Source of the DNA: DSOI01 sp041394885
Lineage (GTDB): Bacteria > Acidobacteriota > Terriglobia > Bryobacterales > Bryobacteraceae
Direction of reading: 5' to 3'
Assembly: GCA_041394885.1 (NCBI GenBank)
Contig: JAWKHI010000040.1
Span: 6,281-70,280 of the forward strand
DNA length: 64,000 nucleotides
The position numbers and the translations under genes were made by a program. Within the stretch, counting starts at the first letter, position 1, and every line of letters starts with the position of its first letter. A model generated the notes under the pieces. That model saw only the letters and a list, made by a program, of their open reading frames with translations. It made no database searches and was not told where the DNA came from. Shown piece by piece: positions 32,975 through 42,227 of this stretch.

Positions 32975-34449
32975 GCCAGCACCGCCTTTACGGGCGACGC
33001 CGGCTCCACTCCGGTAAGCCGCTGGTCCAGCCCCTGGTATTTGTAAGTGAACCGCTCATGGTCAATGCCGAAACAATGCATGAGCGTTGCCTGTAAGTCT
33101 CGCACGTGGACCGGATCCCGCACGATGTTATACGAAAACTCGTCGGTCTCCCCGTGTACCACGCCGCCCTTGATGCCGCCCCCGGCCAGCCACAAGGAGA
33201 AGCACCGCGGATGGTGGTCGCGGCCGTAATCGTCCGGAGTCAGTTTGCCTTGCGAATAGATCGTGCGGCCGAACTCCCCGCCCCAGATCACCAGCGTCTC
33301 GTCGAGCATCCCTCGCGCTTTCAGATCCTGCACCAGCGCCCAGTTCGCCCGATCCACGTCTTTGCACTGCGACGGCAGCACCCCGGGGACGTTGCTATGC
33401 ACGTCCCATCCGCGCTGGTAGACCTGCACGAAACGGACACCCCGTTCCATCAGGCGCCGCGCCATCAGCGCCGTGTAGGCGTAGGTGCCGGGTTTGCGCG
33501 CTTCCTCGCCGTACATCTTGTAAGTGCTTTCGGGCTCCTTGGTGATTTCGGTAAGTTCCGGCACCGACGATTGCATGCGGAACGCCATTTCGTATTGCTC
33601 CATGCGCGCGCGCGTTTCCGGATCCGCCAGCTTCTCGTACTGGATCTGATTCAGTTCGCCAAGGGCGTCGAGCATGCGCCGCCGCATGTCCGGGTTCACC
33701 CCGTCCGGGTTGTTGATGAACAGCACCGGATCTCCAGCCGAACGCAGCGCCACGCCGGCATATTGAGCCGAGAGGAAACCCGCGCTCCATAGGCGCGCCG
33801 AGATCGCCTGCACGTTGGCCTTGGGATGGGAATGCGTGGCGTTCAGGACCACGAAGGTGGGCAGGTCTCGATTCATGCTGCCGAGCCCATACGCGATCCA
33901 AGACCCGATGCAAGGCTTGCCGGGAATCATGAAGCCGGTCTGGATGAACGTAATCGCCGGCTCATGATTGATCGCCTCGGTATGCATGGACCGGATGATC
34001 GCGATATCGTCCACCATGCTCGCCGTGTTGGGCAGCAACTCCGAGATCCACGCGCCGTTGGCGCCATGCTGGTTGAACTTGAACACAGATGGTGCAATGG
34101 GGAAGCGGCTTTGCCCGGATGTCATCGTGGTGAGACGCTGCCCGCGGCGGATGGAATCGGGAAGATCCTTGTCGTACCAGTCCTTCATCCCGGGTTTGTA
34201 GTCGAGCAAGTCGATCTGCGGCGGCGCGCCCACCATGTGCAGGTAGATGGCGCGCTTGGCCTTCGGAGCAAAGTGCGGGAGGCTGGGCAATCCGCCGCCT
34301 TCCACGGTAGGGTTCGCGCTCGCGCGGCCGCCGACCAGGCTGGCCAGGGCGATACCGCCGAGCCCGCGCGCGCCGGAAGAGAAGAATTGCCGCCGCGTCT
34401 CGTTGAGCACGCAGTCGCGGACCGGCCTCGGATCACGGTGCATCGTCAT
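32971..34449 (-). CDS. Tat-exported DUF1501 protein
   Basis: 492 residues. Twin-arginine leader (NETRRQFFSSGARGLGGIAL). DUF1501 landmarks: KRAIYLHMVGAPPQIDLLDY, IRSMHTEAINHEPAITFIQT, GSWIAYGLGSMNRDLPTFVV, LIWGGEFGRTIYSQGK and DHHPRCFSLWLAGGGIKGG. It overlaps the sulfatase start and the upstream DUF1549/1553 stop by 4 nt each. It is only distantly similar to the DUF1501 copy at 30064, so the two modules are not a recent duplication. Confidence 0.9.
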   Translation of the reverse strand: MTMHRDPRPVRDCVLNETRRQFFSSGARGLGGIALASLVGGRASANPTVEGGGLPSLPHFAPKAKRAIYLHMVGAPPQIDLLDYKPGMKDWYDKDLPDSIRRGQRLTTMTSGQSRFPIAPSVFKFNQHGANGAWISELLPNTASMVDDIAIIRSMHTEAINHEPAITFIQTGFMIPGKPCIGSWIAYGLGSMNRDLPTFVVLNATHSHPKANVQAISARLWSAGFLSAQYAGVALRSAGDPVLFINNPDGVNPDMRRRMLDALGELNQIQYEKLADPETRARMEQYEMAFRMQSSVPELTEITKEPESTYKMYGEEARKPGTYAYTALMARRLMERGVRFVQVYQRGWDVHSNVPGVLPSQCKDVDRANWALVQDLKARGMLDETLVIWGGEFGRTIYSQGKLTPDDYGRDHHPRCFSLWLAGGGIKGGVVHGETDEFSYNIVRDPVHVRDLQATLMHCFGIDHERFTYKYQGLDQRLTGVEPASPVKAVLA

Positions 34450-37400
34450 TTGTTCAGCGCCTCGTCGAGATTCAGGATCTGGTTGGCCAGCATCGTGTAA
34501 GCCGCCAGTTCGGCTGCGTCGAGCGATTGGTCCCAGGCGGCGGACCCGGTTTCCACCAGGCTGGCGGCGTCACCGGGGTGAGCCCGGTAGAAGGAAGCGT
34601 AGTCGTTCCAGGCGCGCTCGGCGATGGCGCGTTCCCGCCCATCGAAGCCGCGGGCCAGCACCAGGCCGGTCATCGCGTCGAGCCGCGCGCCGAACTCTCC
34701 CCCGGTCTTCATCGCCCGCTCGGCCAGTTTCCGCGCGGCCTCCACGAACTGCACGTCATTCATCGTCACCAGCGCCTGCAGCGGCGTATTGGTGCGCTCG
34801 CGGCGCACCGTGCAGACTTCCCGTGTGGGCGCGTTGAAGATCTCCATCGAGGCCGGCGGGGCAGACCGTTTCCAGAAAGTATAGAGGCTCCGGCGATACA
34901 GCTTTTCGCCGCCGTCGGGCTTGTAGAAACGCGTATTGCTCCCGCGCATCGCCACCGTCTCCCAAACATTTTCCGGCTGGTATGGTTTCACGCTCGGCCC
35001 GCCGATGCCCGGAGCCAGAAGGCCGGCTGCCGCCAGCGCGCTGTCGCGGATCAATTCGCCATCCAGGCGGAACCGCGGGCCGCGCGAAAGATACCGGTTG
35101 TCGGGATCCTTCTCCAACTTATCCGCGCTCGCCGTGGCGCTCTGCCTGTACGCCGCGGAGGTGACCATCAGGCGGTACATATGCTTGATGTCCCAGCCGG
35201 ACTCGCGAAACTCCACGGCCAGCCAGTCCAGCAGTTCGGGGTGGGTCGGCGGTTCGCCCTGCGAACCGAAATCCTCACTCGTACGCACCAGGCCCGTGCC
35301 GAACACTTCCTGCCAGAAGCGATTCACGGCCACCCGCGCGGTGAGCGGGTTGTTCGCATCCATCAGCCACTTGGCCAACCCAAGCCGGTTGCGTGGCAGC
35401 GAAGGCGCCATCGGCGGCAGCGTGCCAGGAGTGGCCGGGCCGACGGTGTCGCGCGGCTGATCGTACATGCCGCGATAGAGGATCCGCGCCATCGGGTCGC
35501 CGGGCTTTTCCTGCATCACGTGCGTGATGGCGCCCCGCTCGCGAATCCGCAGCGTTTCCGCGTCCAGTTCCTTCAGCCGCGCCACGGCTTGCCGGTACGC
35601 GGGGTCAATGGCGTTGCGGTAGTAGAGATGCAGCGCGTCTTTGGAATCGGCGCCGCCGCGATGGAGCAACGGCCAAAGAGAAACGAGCTTGGCCTCCTCT
35701 CCGGTGAGGAACCGCTTGTAGATGCGGAAGTCCGCGATGGCGCCGCCGCCCATCTTGCGGGACCTTCCGGCGATCAACAAAGGCTCATTGGGCGCGCGCA
35801 CCGGACCGTGCAGACGCGCTTCGAGATCGCTCGACCCCGCCGCGTCCACTTTGCGCCCATCCACGTAAATCGCCAGACCCATCTGCGTGCGGCTGCCGTC
35901 ATAGGCCACGGCGATGTGATGCCATTGGCCCGCTTCGATCTGCTCGGCCGGACCCGCCCGCAGTGAAATGCCCTTGCCGCGATCGGCCAGCAACTCCACG
36001 CCGGGACGCCTTCCGGCAACCGTCACTGACCATCCGCGAGGCTTCGGGCGGGTGCTCTTCTCATCGTCCTCATCGTCGCCATTTTTGGGCCTCGGCGGAT
36101 CGGTCATCTCGCTCACCAGCGTGATGGTTTCGTCGCGTTTGGGATAGAAGAACCACATCGCGACCGTGAATGGCTTATCGGAATCGATCCAGCCCTCATT
36201 GCCCGCCACGATCCCGGACTTGTCCTCCAGGTGCAGAGCGGTTCCATAGGCCGATGGCTTCACCGAGACGCCTTTCTCTAACGGCTGCCGGGCCAGCAGC
36301 GGCGCCATCGTCATGTGCGGGCGCGTATCATTGCCGAGAGGGGTGGCGATCGGGCCGTGCCCGGTGAGCCACTGTTCGAACGCGGCATCGGGCTTGGCCG
36401 CCGACATCGTGGCCAGCAGCGTCGCGCGCTCGTCGCGAATGCTCGCCCAACGGTCCCGGTCTTCCTCGTTGGGCACTACGATGATCGGCGGCGTGTCCGG
36501 TATGTTGCCGTCCATGATCGGCTGCGTCGTGTTCCGGAAGAACGCCGTCATCGAGTAAAAGTCCCGTTGCGAGATCGGGTCGAACTTGTGATCGTGGCAG
36601 GTGGCGCAGCCCACGGTCAGCCCCAGCCAGACGGTGCCGGTGGTGTCGGCGCGGTCCTTGGCGTACATCGCTTCGATCTCGTCCAGGATGACGCCGGCTT
36701 CGTTCGTGGTGGGATTGCAGCGCTGGAAGCCCGAGGCGATCTGTTGATCCAAAGTGCGGTTGGGCAGCAGATCCCCGGCCAGTTGCTCGATGGTGAACTG
36801 ATCGAACGGCATGTTGCGGTTGAACGCCGAAATCACCCAGTCCCGGTAGGGCCACATCTCGCGGTAGTTGTCAACGTGGATGCCGTGGGTGTCGGCGTAG
36901 CGCGCGGCGTCGAGCCAGTAGCGCGCGCGATGTTCGCCCCAGCGCGGAGAATTCATGTACCGCTCCACCTGGGTTTCGTAGGCTTCCGGCGACGCGTCTT
37001 TCACGAACGCTTCCACGTCGGCGGGCGTGGGCGGCAGCCCGGTGAGGTCGAACGAGAGGCGCCGGATCAGCGTCCGCCGATCGGCCTCCGCGGCCGGTGT
37101 CAGCCCCCTGGCTTCGAGCCCCGCGCCGATGAACCGGTCGATCGGATTGCGTGCCCATTCGGACTTTCCGGCTGGCGGTGAGGGACGCGCCGGGGCCACG
37201 AAAGACCAATGCTCGCGCCACGGCGCCCCCTCTTCGATCCACACGCGCAGCGTCTTCTTCTCCGCATCGGTCAGCGTCTTGTGCGAATGCGCGGGCGGCA
37301 TGCGGCGCGCCGCGTCCGCGTGTTCGATCCGCTGGATCAGCGTGCTCTGGTCCGGCTTGCCCGGTACGATCGCCGCGCCGGACTTCCGCGCCGCCAGCGC

Positions 37401-37589
37401 CCCTTCGCGCGTATCCAGCCGCAGTCCGGCCATACGCGTCTTGCTATCGGGCCCATGGCAGGCAAAGCAGTTCCCGGACAGGATCACGCGGACATCCCGC
37501 TGGAAGTCGACGGCGGCGGCCGCGGGCCATACAGCCGCCAGCACCGCCAGCACGGGCACGGCCTGCAAGGGCGCGAAGGATTTCCTCAT
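34446..37589 (-). CDS. Cytochrome c/DUF1549/LamG/DUF1553 protein
   Basis: 1047 residues with a signal peptide (FAPLQAVPVLAVLAAVWPAA). Order: planctomycete cytochrome domain (SGNCFACHGPDSKTRMAGLR), DUF1549 (about 140-360; RYWLDAARYADTHGIHVDNY; haem-type GCATCHDHKFDPISQRDFYS), an inserted LamG/concanavalin-like domain (about 470-640; EGWIDSDKPFTVAMWFFYPK, QWHHIAVAYDGSRTQMGLAI), then DUF1553 (HPELLDWLAVEFRESGWDIK; MEIFNAPTREVCTVRRERTN). The LamG insert is a likely carbohydrate-binding module. It is exported and cotranscribed with DUF1080, DUF1501 and sulfatase genes, with 4-nt overlaps at both ends. Confidence 0.9.
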   Translation of the reverse strand: MRKSFAPLQAVPVLAVLAAVWPAAAAVDFQRDVRVILSGNCFACHGPDSKTRMAGLRLDTREGALAARKSGAAIVPGKPDQSTLIQRIEHADAARRMPPAHSHKTLTDAEKKTLRVWIEEGAPWREHWSFVAPARPSPPAGKSEWARNPIDRFIGAGLEARGLTPAAEADRRTLIRRLSFDLTGLPPTPADVEAFVKDASPEAYETQVERYMNSPRWGEHRARYWLDAARYADTHGIHVDNYREMWPYRDWVISAFNRNMPFDQFTIEQLAGDLLPNRTLDQQIASGFQRCNPTTNEAGVILDEIEAMYAKDRADTTGTVWLGLTVGCATCHDHKFDPISQRDFYSMTAFFRNTTQPIMDGNIPDTPPIIVVPNEEDRDRWASIRDERATLLATMSAAKPDAAFEQWLTGHGPIATPLGNDTRPHMTMAPLLARQPLEKGVSVKPSAYGTALHLEDKSGIVAGNEGWIDSDKPFTVAMWFFYPKRDETITLVSEMTDPPRPKNGDDEDDEKSTRPKPRGWSVTVAGRRPGVELLADRGKGISLRAGPAEQIEAGQWHHIAVAYDGSRTQMGLAIYVDGRKVDAAGSSDLEARLHGPVRAPNEPLLIAGRSRKMGGGAIADFRIYKRFLTGEEAKLVSLWPLLHRGGADSKDALHLYYRNAIDPAYRQAVARLKELDAETLRIRERGAITHVMQEKPGDPMARILYRGMYDQPRDTVGPATPGTLPPMAPSLPRNRLGLAKWLMDANNPLTARVAVNRFWQEVFGTGLVRTSEDFGSQGEPPTHPELLDWLAVEFRESGWDIKHMYRLMVTSAAYRQSATASADKLEKDPDNRYLSRGPRFRLDGELIRDSALAAAGLLAPGIGGPSVKPYQPENVWETVAMRGSNTRFYKPDGGEKLYRRSLYTFWKRSAPPASMEIFNAPTREVCTVRRERTNTPLQALVTMNDVQFVEAARKLAERAMKTGGEFGARLDAMTGLVLARGFDGRERAIAERAWNDYASFYRAHPGDAASLVETGSAAWDQSLDAAELAAYTMLANQILNLDEALNK

Positions 37590-38350
37590 CTCTTCTTTAA
37601 ATATATATTCCGGAACTCCACCTTCATCGGCGGACCCTGGTGAATCTGGAATCCGAGCAATCCTCCGGCGCTGCGATTGGCCGCGTCGTCGTCGATGGCT
37701 ACCGACGTCACGTTCCCGTTCAGGATGTGAGTCAGCATGTTGCCTTGCGCGATGATGTGAAGGTGATTCCAGTCATCGGGCTTGATCATCGCCTTCAGCG
37801 CGTCGGAGCTGTTTAGGTTTCCGATCACGCGCGCCCTCGCCCCGCCGCCGGGAATGTAGGTGGCCTGCCCGCGCATGGCGAGGAATCCCCGTCCGCGCTC
37901 TTCATAAAGCTGACCCGTATAGCGGTTATCGTAGTCGATGTCGGCCTGGTAGCCCTTGAGCACCCACTGGCCCACTTCCGGCAGTTCCACGCTGCGGTAC
38001 TGGATGCCGCTGTTGGTGGAGTTCATCTTGTATTCGAGCTTCAATTCGAAGTCGCCGGGCGCGCCGCCGCGCCAGATGAGGAACGTATTCAGCTTGAGCG
38101 GCTTTTCCGCGGTGGTTTGGCCAACCAGGGCCCCGCCTTCCGCCCGCCAATATTCGGGATTCCCATCCCACCCCTTCATGGTTCCGTCGAAGATGGATTC
38201 AAACCCTGTGTGATCGTCCATCGCCAGGGCTTCCGGCAAACGCGGACCCCCGCCCCGCTTGCCGCCGCCTTTGGTTTGCTGGGCGGTGGCGGGAACGATC
38301 GCAATCAGCGTGGCTAGGCACAGGAACTCGAGTCGATGTCTGGTGTGCAT
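37586..38350 (-). CDS. DUF1080 (3-keto-disaccharide hydrolase-type) secreted protein
   Basis: 254 residues: signal peptide (CLATLIAIVPATAQ), a Gly/Lys-rich linker, then one DUF1080 concanavalin-like domain: GFESIFDGTMKGWDGNPEYW, FLIWRGGAPGDFELKLEYKM, NSGIQYRSVELPEVGQWVLK, GYQADIDYDNRYTGQLYEER and PDDWNHLHIIAQGNMLTHIL. Some members hydrolyse 3-keto-glycosides; others only bind sugar. It is the first gene of the four-gene operon ending in a sulfatase, which makes an initial role in glycan cleavage plausible. Confidence 0.88.
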   Translation of the reverse strand: MHTRHRLEFLCLATLIAIVPATAQQTKGGGKRGGGPRLPEALAMDDHTGFESIFDGTMKGWDGNPEYWRAEGGALVGQTTAEKPLKLNTFLIWRGGAPGDFELKLEYKMNSTNSGIQYRSVELPEVGQWVLKGYQADIDYDNRYTGQLYEERGRGFLAMRGQATYIPGGGARARVIGNLNSSDALKAMIKPDDWNHLHIIAQGNMLTHILNGNVTSVAIDDDAANRSAGGLLGFQIHQGPPMKVEFRNIYLKKR

Positions 38351-38434
38351 TCTGTCTCCGGATGATAGTCTATCGCGGTTCCATCGGACTCTGGGCCTGA
38401 TCTTCCCATTGCGGTGCCGGGTCCAGCGATGAAT

Positions 38435-40186
38435 TCACTGGCGCGGCGACACGGGCAACTCCGCGAGGTCGCTGAACGCTCCCGGGATCGATAGCGCGAC
38501 GGCCACTGGACCTCGGATTTCCAAATCCGCCGGAATTGTGACGTTGATTTGGTCGATGCCGGGATATCCCGGCGCCGGACCGGCGAACAGCACCTCGCCC
38601 GGCACGCCGTCAAACAGCACCTGCACTTCCGAGATATGGCTGCCAAGGCCCGTGAGGAACAGAGATACCGTCTCGCCCGGCGCCGCGGGGTGCACCGTGG
38701 TCACCGGGTCTCCGCCGGCGCGCGCGGCTGCCGCGGCGCCGCGGCCATCGGGCAGCGATGCCGCCAGCGTGGGCGCCGCCATCTGCACTTCCGTCTCGAC
38801 GGTGTTCGATCGCACACCGTTTGACTCCACCTGAATCGACGCCGGACCGATCGGAAAAGCCTCCGGCAGATCGAAGTCCACGCGCCTCGCGGACACAGCT
38901 CGCGGGGTTATCGTTTCGCCGTTCACTAGTACGACACTCCCCGCGCCGAAGCCGGACCCCGCAATCGTCGCGATCGCTCCGGGCGCCAGTGACAGGGCGG
39001 GAAGTGCCGTCGTCGTAATATTGGCGATGCCGAGCGGTTCGATCGAGGGGCCGGAGGAAACCGCGACCGGCCTCGCCCGGACGCCTGCGAAGATGCCATG
39101 CTCGAGCGTGAGCTTACCCTGCGCATCGATCTGCGCGCCGACAAAAACATCCCCGGCGTCACTGAGGGCGAAGTTGTTCACCGCCGCATTGAACGTCGGA
39201 CCGAACCATCCGGTTGCGCCGAGCGAGTAACGGTTGACCGTAGTGAGGGTGGTGCGGCGGCCATCCATGCGGACCTGCTCGGCGACGAGGGCGATGCCTT
39301 CGCTCGCTCGCACCACTCCTCCGGCGGCGCCGAAGCGAGCGTTTTCGGGGTGGAACACAAAACCGTTTTCGGCCAACAATTCGACGATTCTAAAGTCGCC
39401 ACGGAACTGGAATGCCACCGCCTCGGCATTCTTCCGGACGGCGAACAGGAGGTCTCGCCGGGCGGGGTCGAGCGAATAGGCCAGAAGGAAGCGCCCGCCT
39501 TCGGAGACCAGGATTTCGCGTTGGCCGCTCAGGAAATCGGACGGCGCGGCGAATTCGGCGGTTCCTGTGCCGTCGGCCCGAACAGCGTAGCCGGAAGAAG
39601 CAGCCTTCTCGAGGCGATTGACGTCGTCAATGGCAGCGGCGTGACCGGCGATCGACGAACGGATGAAGCGTCCGGCCCCATCGGCGGTGAGCTCGACGAA
39701 GGCGGTGGCGAGCCCGGCGGCGGCACCGCCGGCGAGGCCCACGTAGGCGCCTCCGTAGAATCCTGTCAGATCGCCGTTACCCTGTCCGGCCGATGGAGCT
39801 TTCACCGCGACGAACATTTCGTACCCGTCCGCTTTGGGTGAGGCGATCAAGACCTGGGCGCTGTCGTCGAACCAGACGTCCATGGAAGATTCCGGATGGG
39901 CGGGGTTGGCCATGACGATCGCGCCAGAAGACGTAGGACGGCATTCGCCGTCACGGGAGACGTCGACGGCCGGCTCAGTTCCGGTAGCCATGCGGGCACG
40001 CACCTGGAAGCCGCCAGCGCCATCGAAGTAGATGGCGCCTCCGAGGTTGCGGGCGGGCTCGCCGGGGGAGGGAAGGACAATCTGCGCGAAGTGGTAGGCG
40101 CCGCGAGGCGCCGATCCCCGCCCAGCGTCCGGCGGAGCCTGCGCGAGAAGGGCGGCGGCGGCGAAAGGTGCAAGCGCGCGAAGCAT
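38435..40186 (-). CDS. Large secreted protein with IPT and TIGR03437-type C-terminal domains
   Basis: 583 residues from ATG 40186, 2 nt after the stop of the cytochrome c peroxidase gene; the frame stays open to 41038 but that part is the antisense-free overlap with the peroxidase gene and is not credible. Signal peptide (LAPFAAAALLAQ). The N-terminal 350 residues are a beta-rich domain with repeated GDLTGFYGGAYVGLAGG-like and ADGTGTAEFAA strands of unknown family. From about 375 comes an IPT/TIG-like unit (ATIAGSGFGAGSVVLVNGE) and a final domain with APGETVSLFLTGLGSHISEV and VLFAGPAPGYPGIDQINVTI, the TIGR03437 hallmark. Probably an outer-surface protein translated together with the peroxidase. 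Confidence 0.75.
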   Translation of the reverse strand: MLRALAPFAAAALLAQAPPDAGRGSAPRGAYHFAQIVLPSPGEPARNLGGAIYFDGAGGFQVRARMATGTEPAVDVSRDGECRPTSSGAIVMANPAHPESSMDVWFDDSAQVLIASPKADGYEMFVAVKAPSAGQGNGDLTGFYGGAYVGLAGGAAAGLATAFVELTADGAGRFIRSSIAGHAAAIDDVNRLEKAASSGYAVRADGTGTAEFAAPSDFLSGQREILVSEGGRFLLAYSLDPARRDLLFAVRKNAEAVAFQFRGDFRIVELLAENGFVFHPENARFGAAGGVVRASEGIALVAEQVRMDGRRTTLTTVNRYSLGATGWFGPTFNAAVNNFALSDAGDVFVGAQIDAQGKLTLEHGIFAGVRARPVAVSSGPSIEPLGIANITTTALPALSLAPGAIATIAGSGFGAGSVVLVNGETITPRAVSARRVDFDLPEAFPIGPASIQVESNGVRSNTVETEVQMAAPTLAASLPDGRGAAAAARAGGDPVTTVHPAAPGETVSLFLTGLGSHISEVQVLFDGVPGEVLFAGPAPGYPGIDQINVTIPADLEIRGPVAVALSIPGAFSDLAELPVSPRQ

Positions 40187-40188
40187 GA

Positions 40189-41325
40189 CTAGTTTTGCGG
40201 CGGAACCGCGTCCGGTGGCATATCGCCCGTCAATGTTTTCATAAACTCGACCAGATCTTTTTTCGCCTGCGGCTTCAAGTCGTCGGGAATGTCCCTCAGG
40301 CCGGGCCGCGGCATGTCGTTGGAGAGGAACGAATTTGCGCGCCCGCTCTGAAAGTAGAAGTCCACCACTTCTTCTAGCGTCTTGAGACTTCCGTCGTGCA
40401 TGTAGGGCGCCGTAAGAGCGATATTGCGAAGGGTCATGGTGCGGAAGGCGCCAGTAAGGCGAGCTTCGCCGGAGATGGCTTGGCGGCCGGGATCGAGGAT
40501 GGCGCGGGTGACCGGGTCCACCGCCACGCCGGTGTTGTGAAAGCGCGCTTCGGTGAACGTCGCGAATCCCGTATCGATGCGGTGGCAGCTGATGCAGTTG
40601 GCAGCCTCGAGAGAAGGATCGAGGAAGAATCGCAGGCCACGCTTGGCGGACTCGCTGATCGCGTTTTGGTCGCCCCCGTAATAGAAACGATCGAATGGCG
40701 AGTTGCCGCTGACGAGCGTTCGTTCGTAGGAGGCAATGGATTTGGCCACCATGTCGTACGTGATCTTGCCGGGGCCCCACGCTTCGGCGAACAGGCGCGG
40801 ATATTCGGGGTGAGCGGCAAGTTTGCGCTCCACGCCGGCGAGGGAATGGACGAACTCGACCGGATTTTGCACCGGCCCTTCGGCTTGCTGTTCGAGCGTC
40901 GCGGCGCGTCCGTCCCAGAACTGAAATGCGTTGTAAGCGGAATTGAGCACGGAAGGCGCGTTCCGGGTGCCTTCGAGTCCACCGACGCCCAGCGAGACGG
41001 TGCGTGGATCGGCGAAGCCGGCTTTGGGATCGTGGCACGACGCGCAGGAAATGGTGTTGTCGCGCGAGAAAATGGGGTCGAAGAAGAGTTTCCGGCCGAG
41101 CGCCACCGTCTCACGCGTGGGTGGATTGTCGGCGGGAATCGGGACGGGCGGCAGGCCGAGCGGCGCGGCGATGGCGATGGGCGTGCCGATAGGGAAGGCG
41201 GGGACGGCGCGGGGCGGTGTTTGGCTGCGCGTCCGCGCGCGGATGGGGACAGTCGGCTGCGCCAAACCCGGGGCTGTCAGTAACGCAGCCAGCGGGAGGA
41301 TCGGAATCGAGCGGGCTAACAGCAT
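40189..41325 (-). CDS. Di-haem cytochrome c peroxidase (CcpA/MauG family)
   Basis: 378 residues with signal peptide. Two haem-binding sites: CASCH at 94-98 (DNTISCASCHDPKAGFAD) and CISCH near 240 (AANCISCHRIDTGFATF). Other family segments are LGRKLFFDPIFSRD, NAPSVLNSAYNAFQFWDGRA, EYPRLFAEAW and LRNIALTAPYMHDGSLKTLE, the last carrying the C-terminal axial Met region. It reduces peroxide in the periplasm or, as in MauG-like relatives, oxidises protein or substrate residues. It is cotranscribed with the following TIGR03437-type protein, an association that hints at a surface substrate. Confidence 0.9.
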   Translation of the reverse strand: MLLARSIPILPLAALLTAPGLAQPTVPIRARTRSQTPPRAVPAFPIGTPIAIAAPLGLPPVPIPADNPPTRETVALGRKLFFDPIFSRDNTISCASCHDPKAGFADPRTVSLGVGGLEGTRNAPSVLNSAYNAFQFWDGRAATLEQQAEGPVQNPVEFVHSLAGVERKLAAHPEYPRLFAEAWGPGKITYDMVAKSIASYERTLVSGNSPFDRFYYGGDQNAISESAKRGLRFFLDPSLEAANCISCHRIDTGFATFTEARFHNTGVAVDPVTRAILDPGRQAISGEARLTGAFRTMTLRNIALTAPYMHDGSLKTLEEVVDFYFQSGRANSFLSNDMPRPGLRDIPDDLKPQAKKDLVEFMKTLTGDMPPDAVPPQN

Positions 41326-41483
41326 GCCGATCTACGGAAATTTGAGTTTAGCAGGTGCCGGCGCCGTAGCGGCAGCGATGTCCAAAGTGCCGGCGCCTCG
41401 TGTTCACTGGCATTGAATCTGCCGCTATTTCGAACGGCTCATTCGGCGGTTTGGGGCCAAGGTAGGGTTGCTAAACTGAAGCA

Positions 41484-41735
41484 ATGCAATCTCGCGGCTC
41501 AGAACTCAGCATCGAGATCAGTCCCGAAATACAAGAAATTGAGCGCTCCACGGAACTGCTGGACGAGTTCTGGAGCGCGCATGACCTTCATCCTGAAGCG
41601 CAGAAATTCTCAGCAACGTGATTCACCATGGCCAGCCAGGGGATACCAGGATCTCCAGCGACGTCGTTGTGAACGCGGCCGAAGTGCGAATTGAGATTCT
41701 AAGGATTCCAGACTTCCGTTCAACCCAGCTTTTCC
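41484..41735 (+). pseudogene. Truncated RsbW-like anti-sigma/ATPase gene
   Basis: A 45-codon frame from ATG 41484 reads LSIEISPEIQEIERSTELLD followed by EFWSAHDLHPEAQKFSAT and a stop, matching the N-terminus of HATPase_c serine-kinase (RsbW-like) proteins. The next frame (from 41618) continues with IHHGQPGDTRISSDVVVNAAEVRIEI. Between them the ATP-binding N-box (usually E-x-V-x-N) is missing, so an internal deletion plus frameshift removed the active site, and the C-terminal half is absent. The remnant abuts an IS630 transposase fragment. Confidence 0.6.
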
Positions 41736-42050
41736 GCGAACTGCGGATCGCGGCTCACTGTGAATGTTCGAGTCAGGTGGGGTTTCAAGCCGTGCGCCGG
41801 CCAAATGCGGCGTGCATCAGCGCTTCCCATCCGCCCTCCAGATACCGCCCACGCCAGGCGCGCAACCGTCTCTGGGGCCGGCCCCATTCGTTCGGCTATC
41901 TCGCTGTTTTGGAGTCCCTTGGCAGCCATACGCACGATTCGGGCTCTTTCCACGATTCGCACCGCTGTCCGTCCCCCGCGAGACTGCTCCTCCAGCAACT
42001 GCCGCTAATCATCAGTGAGAACAATAAGTTGGGCAGCCGGCATCGAACCG
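41720..42050 (-). mobile_element. IS630-family transposase remnant
   Basis: A 92-residue minus-strand frame (41720-41998) reads LLEEQSRGGRTAVRIVERAR, MAAKGLQNSEIAERMG and PETVAR, the helix-turn-helix of IS630 transposases, then jumps to RRIWPAHGLKPHLTRTF and SRDPQFAEKL, which normally lie about 40 residues further on. The start (LIVLTDD) is in the same frame behind a stop. The DDE catalytic domain is absent. No inverted ends were found. Confidence 0.72.
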
Positions 42051-42092
42051 CCTCTATCATCAAGGACGTCCCGGAGGCGATAACAGCTATGT

Positions 42093-42133
42093 TTTCAGAC
42101 GCACTACACAATACTCTTTCAGACGCACTACAC
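42093..42133. repeat. 17-bp direct repeat beside the IS630 remnant
   Basis: TTTCAGACGCACTACAC occurs at 42093-42109 and again at 42117-42133. It may be a duplicated end or slippage product of the decayed element next to it. Confidence 0.6.
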
Positions 42134-42227
42134 TAGCGGGTAGCCGTGTGCCGGAAAAGGCCCGCACGCTTTGAAAGGGGAATTTCGAAGCGGGCTGGCG
42201 TTGCCGGCGTCGCGCTAAGATCTACCA

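Noticed and set aside
34527..35966. 479-codon open frame on plus
   Set aside because: Antisense to the DUF1549/LamG/DUF1553 gene and has no family-like sequence.
40187..41038. N-terminal 284 residues of the long frame ending at 38435
   Set aside because: They overlap the cytochrome c peroxidase gene in another frame; the signal peptide at 40186 marks the real start.
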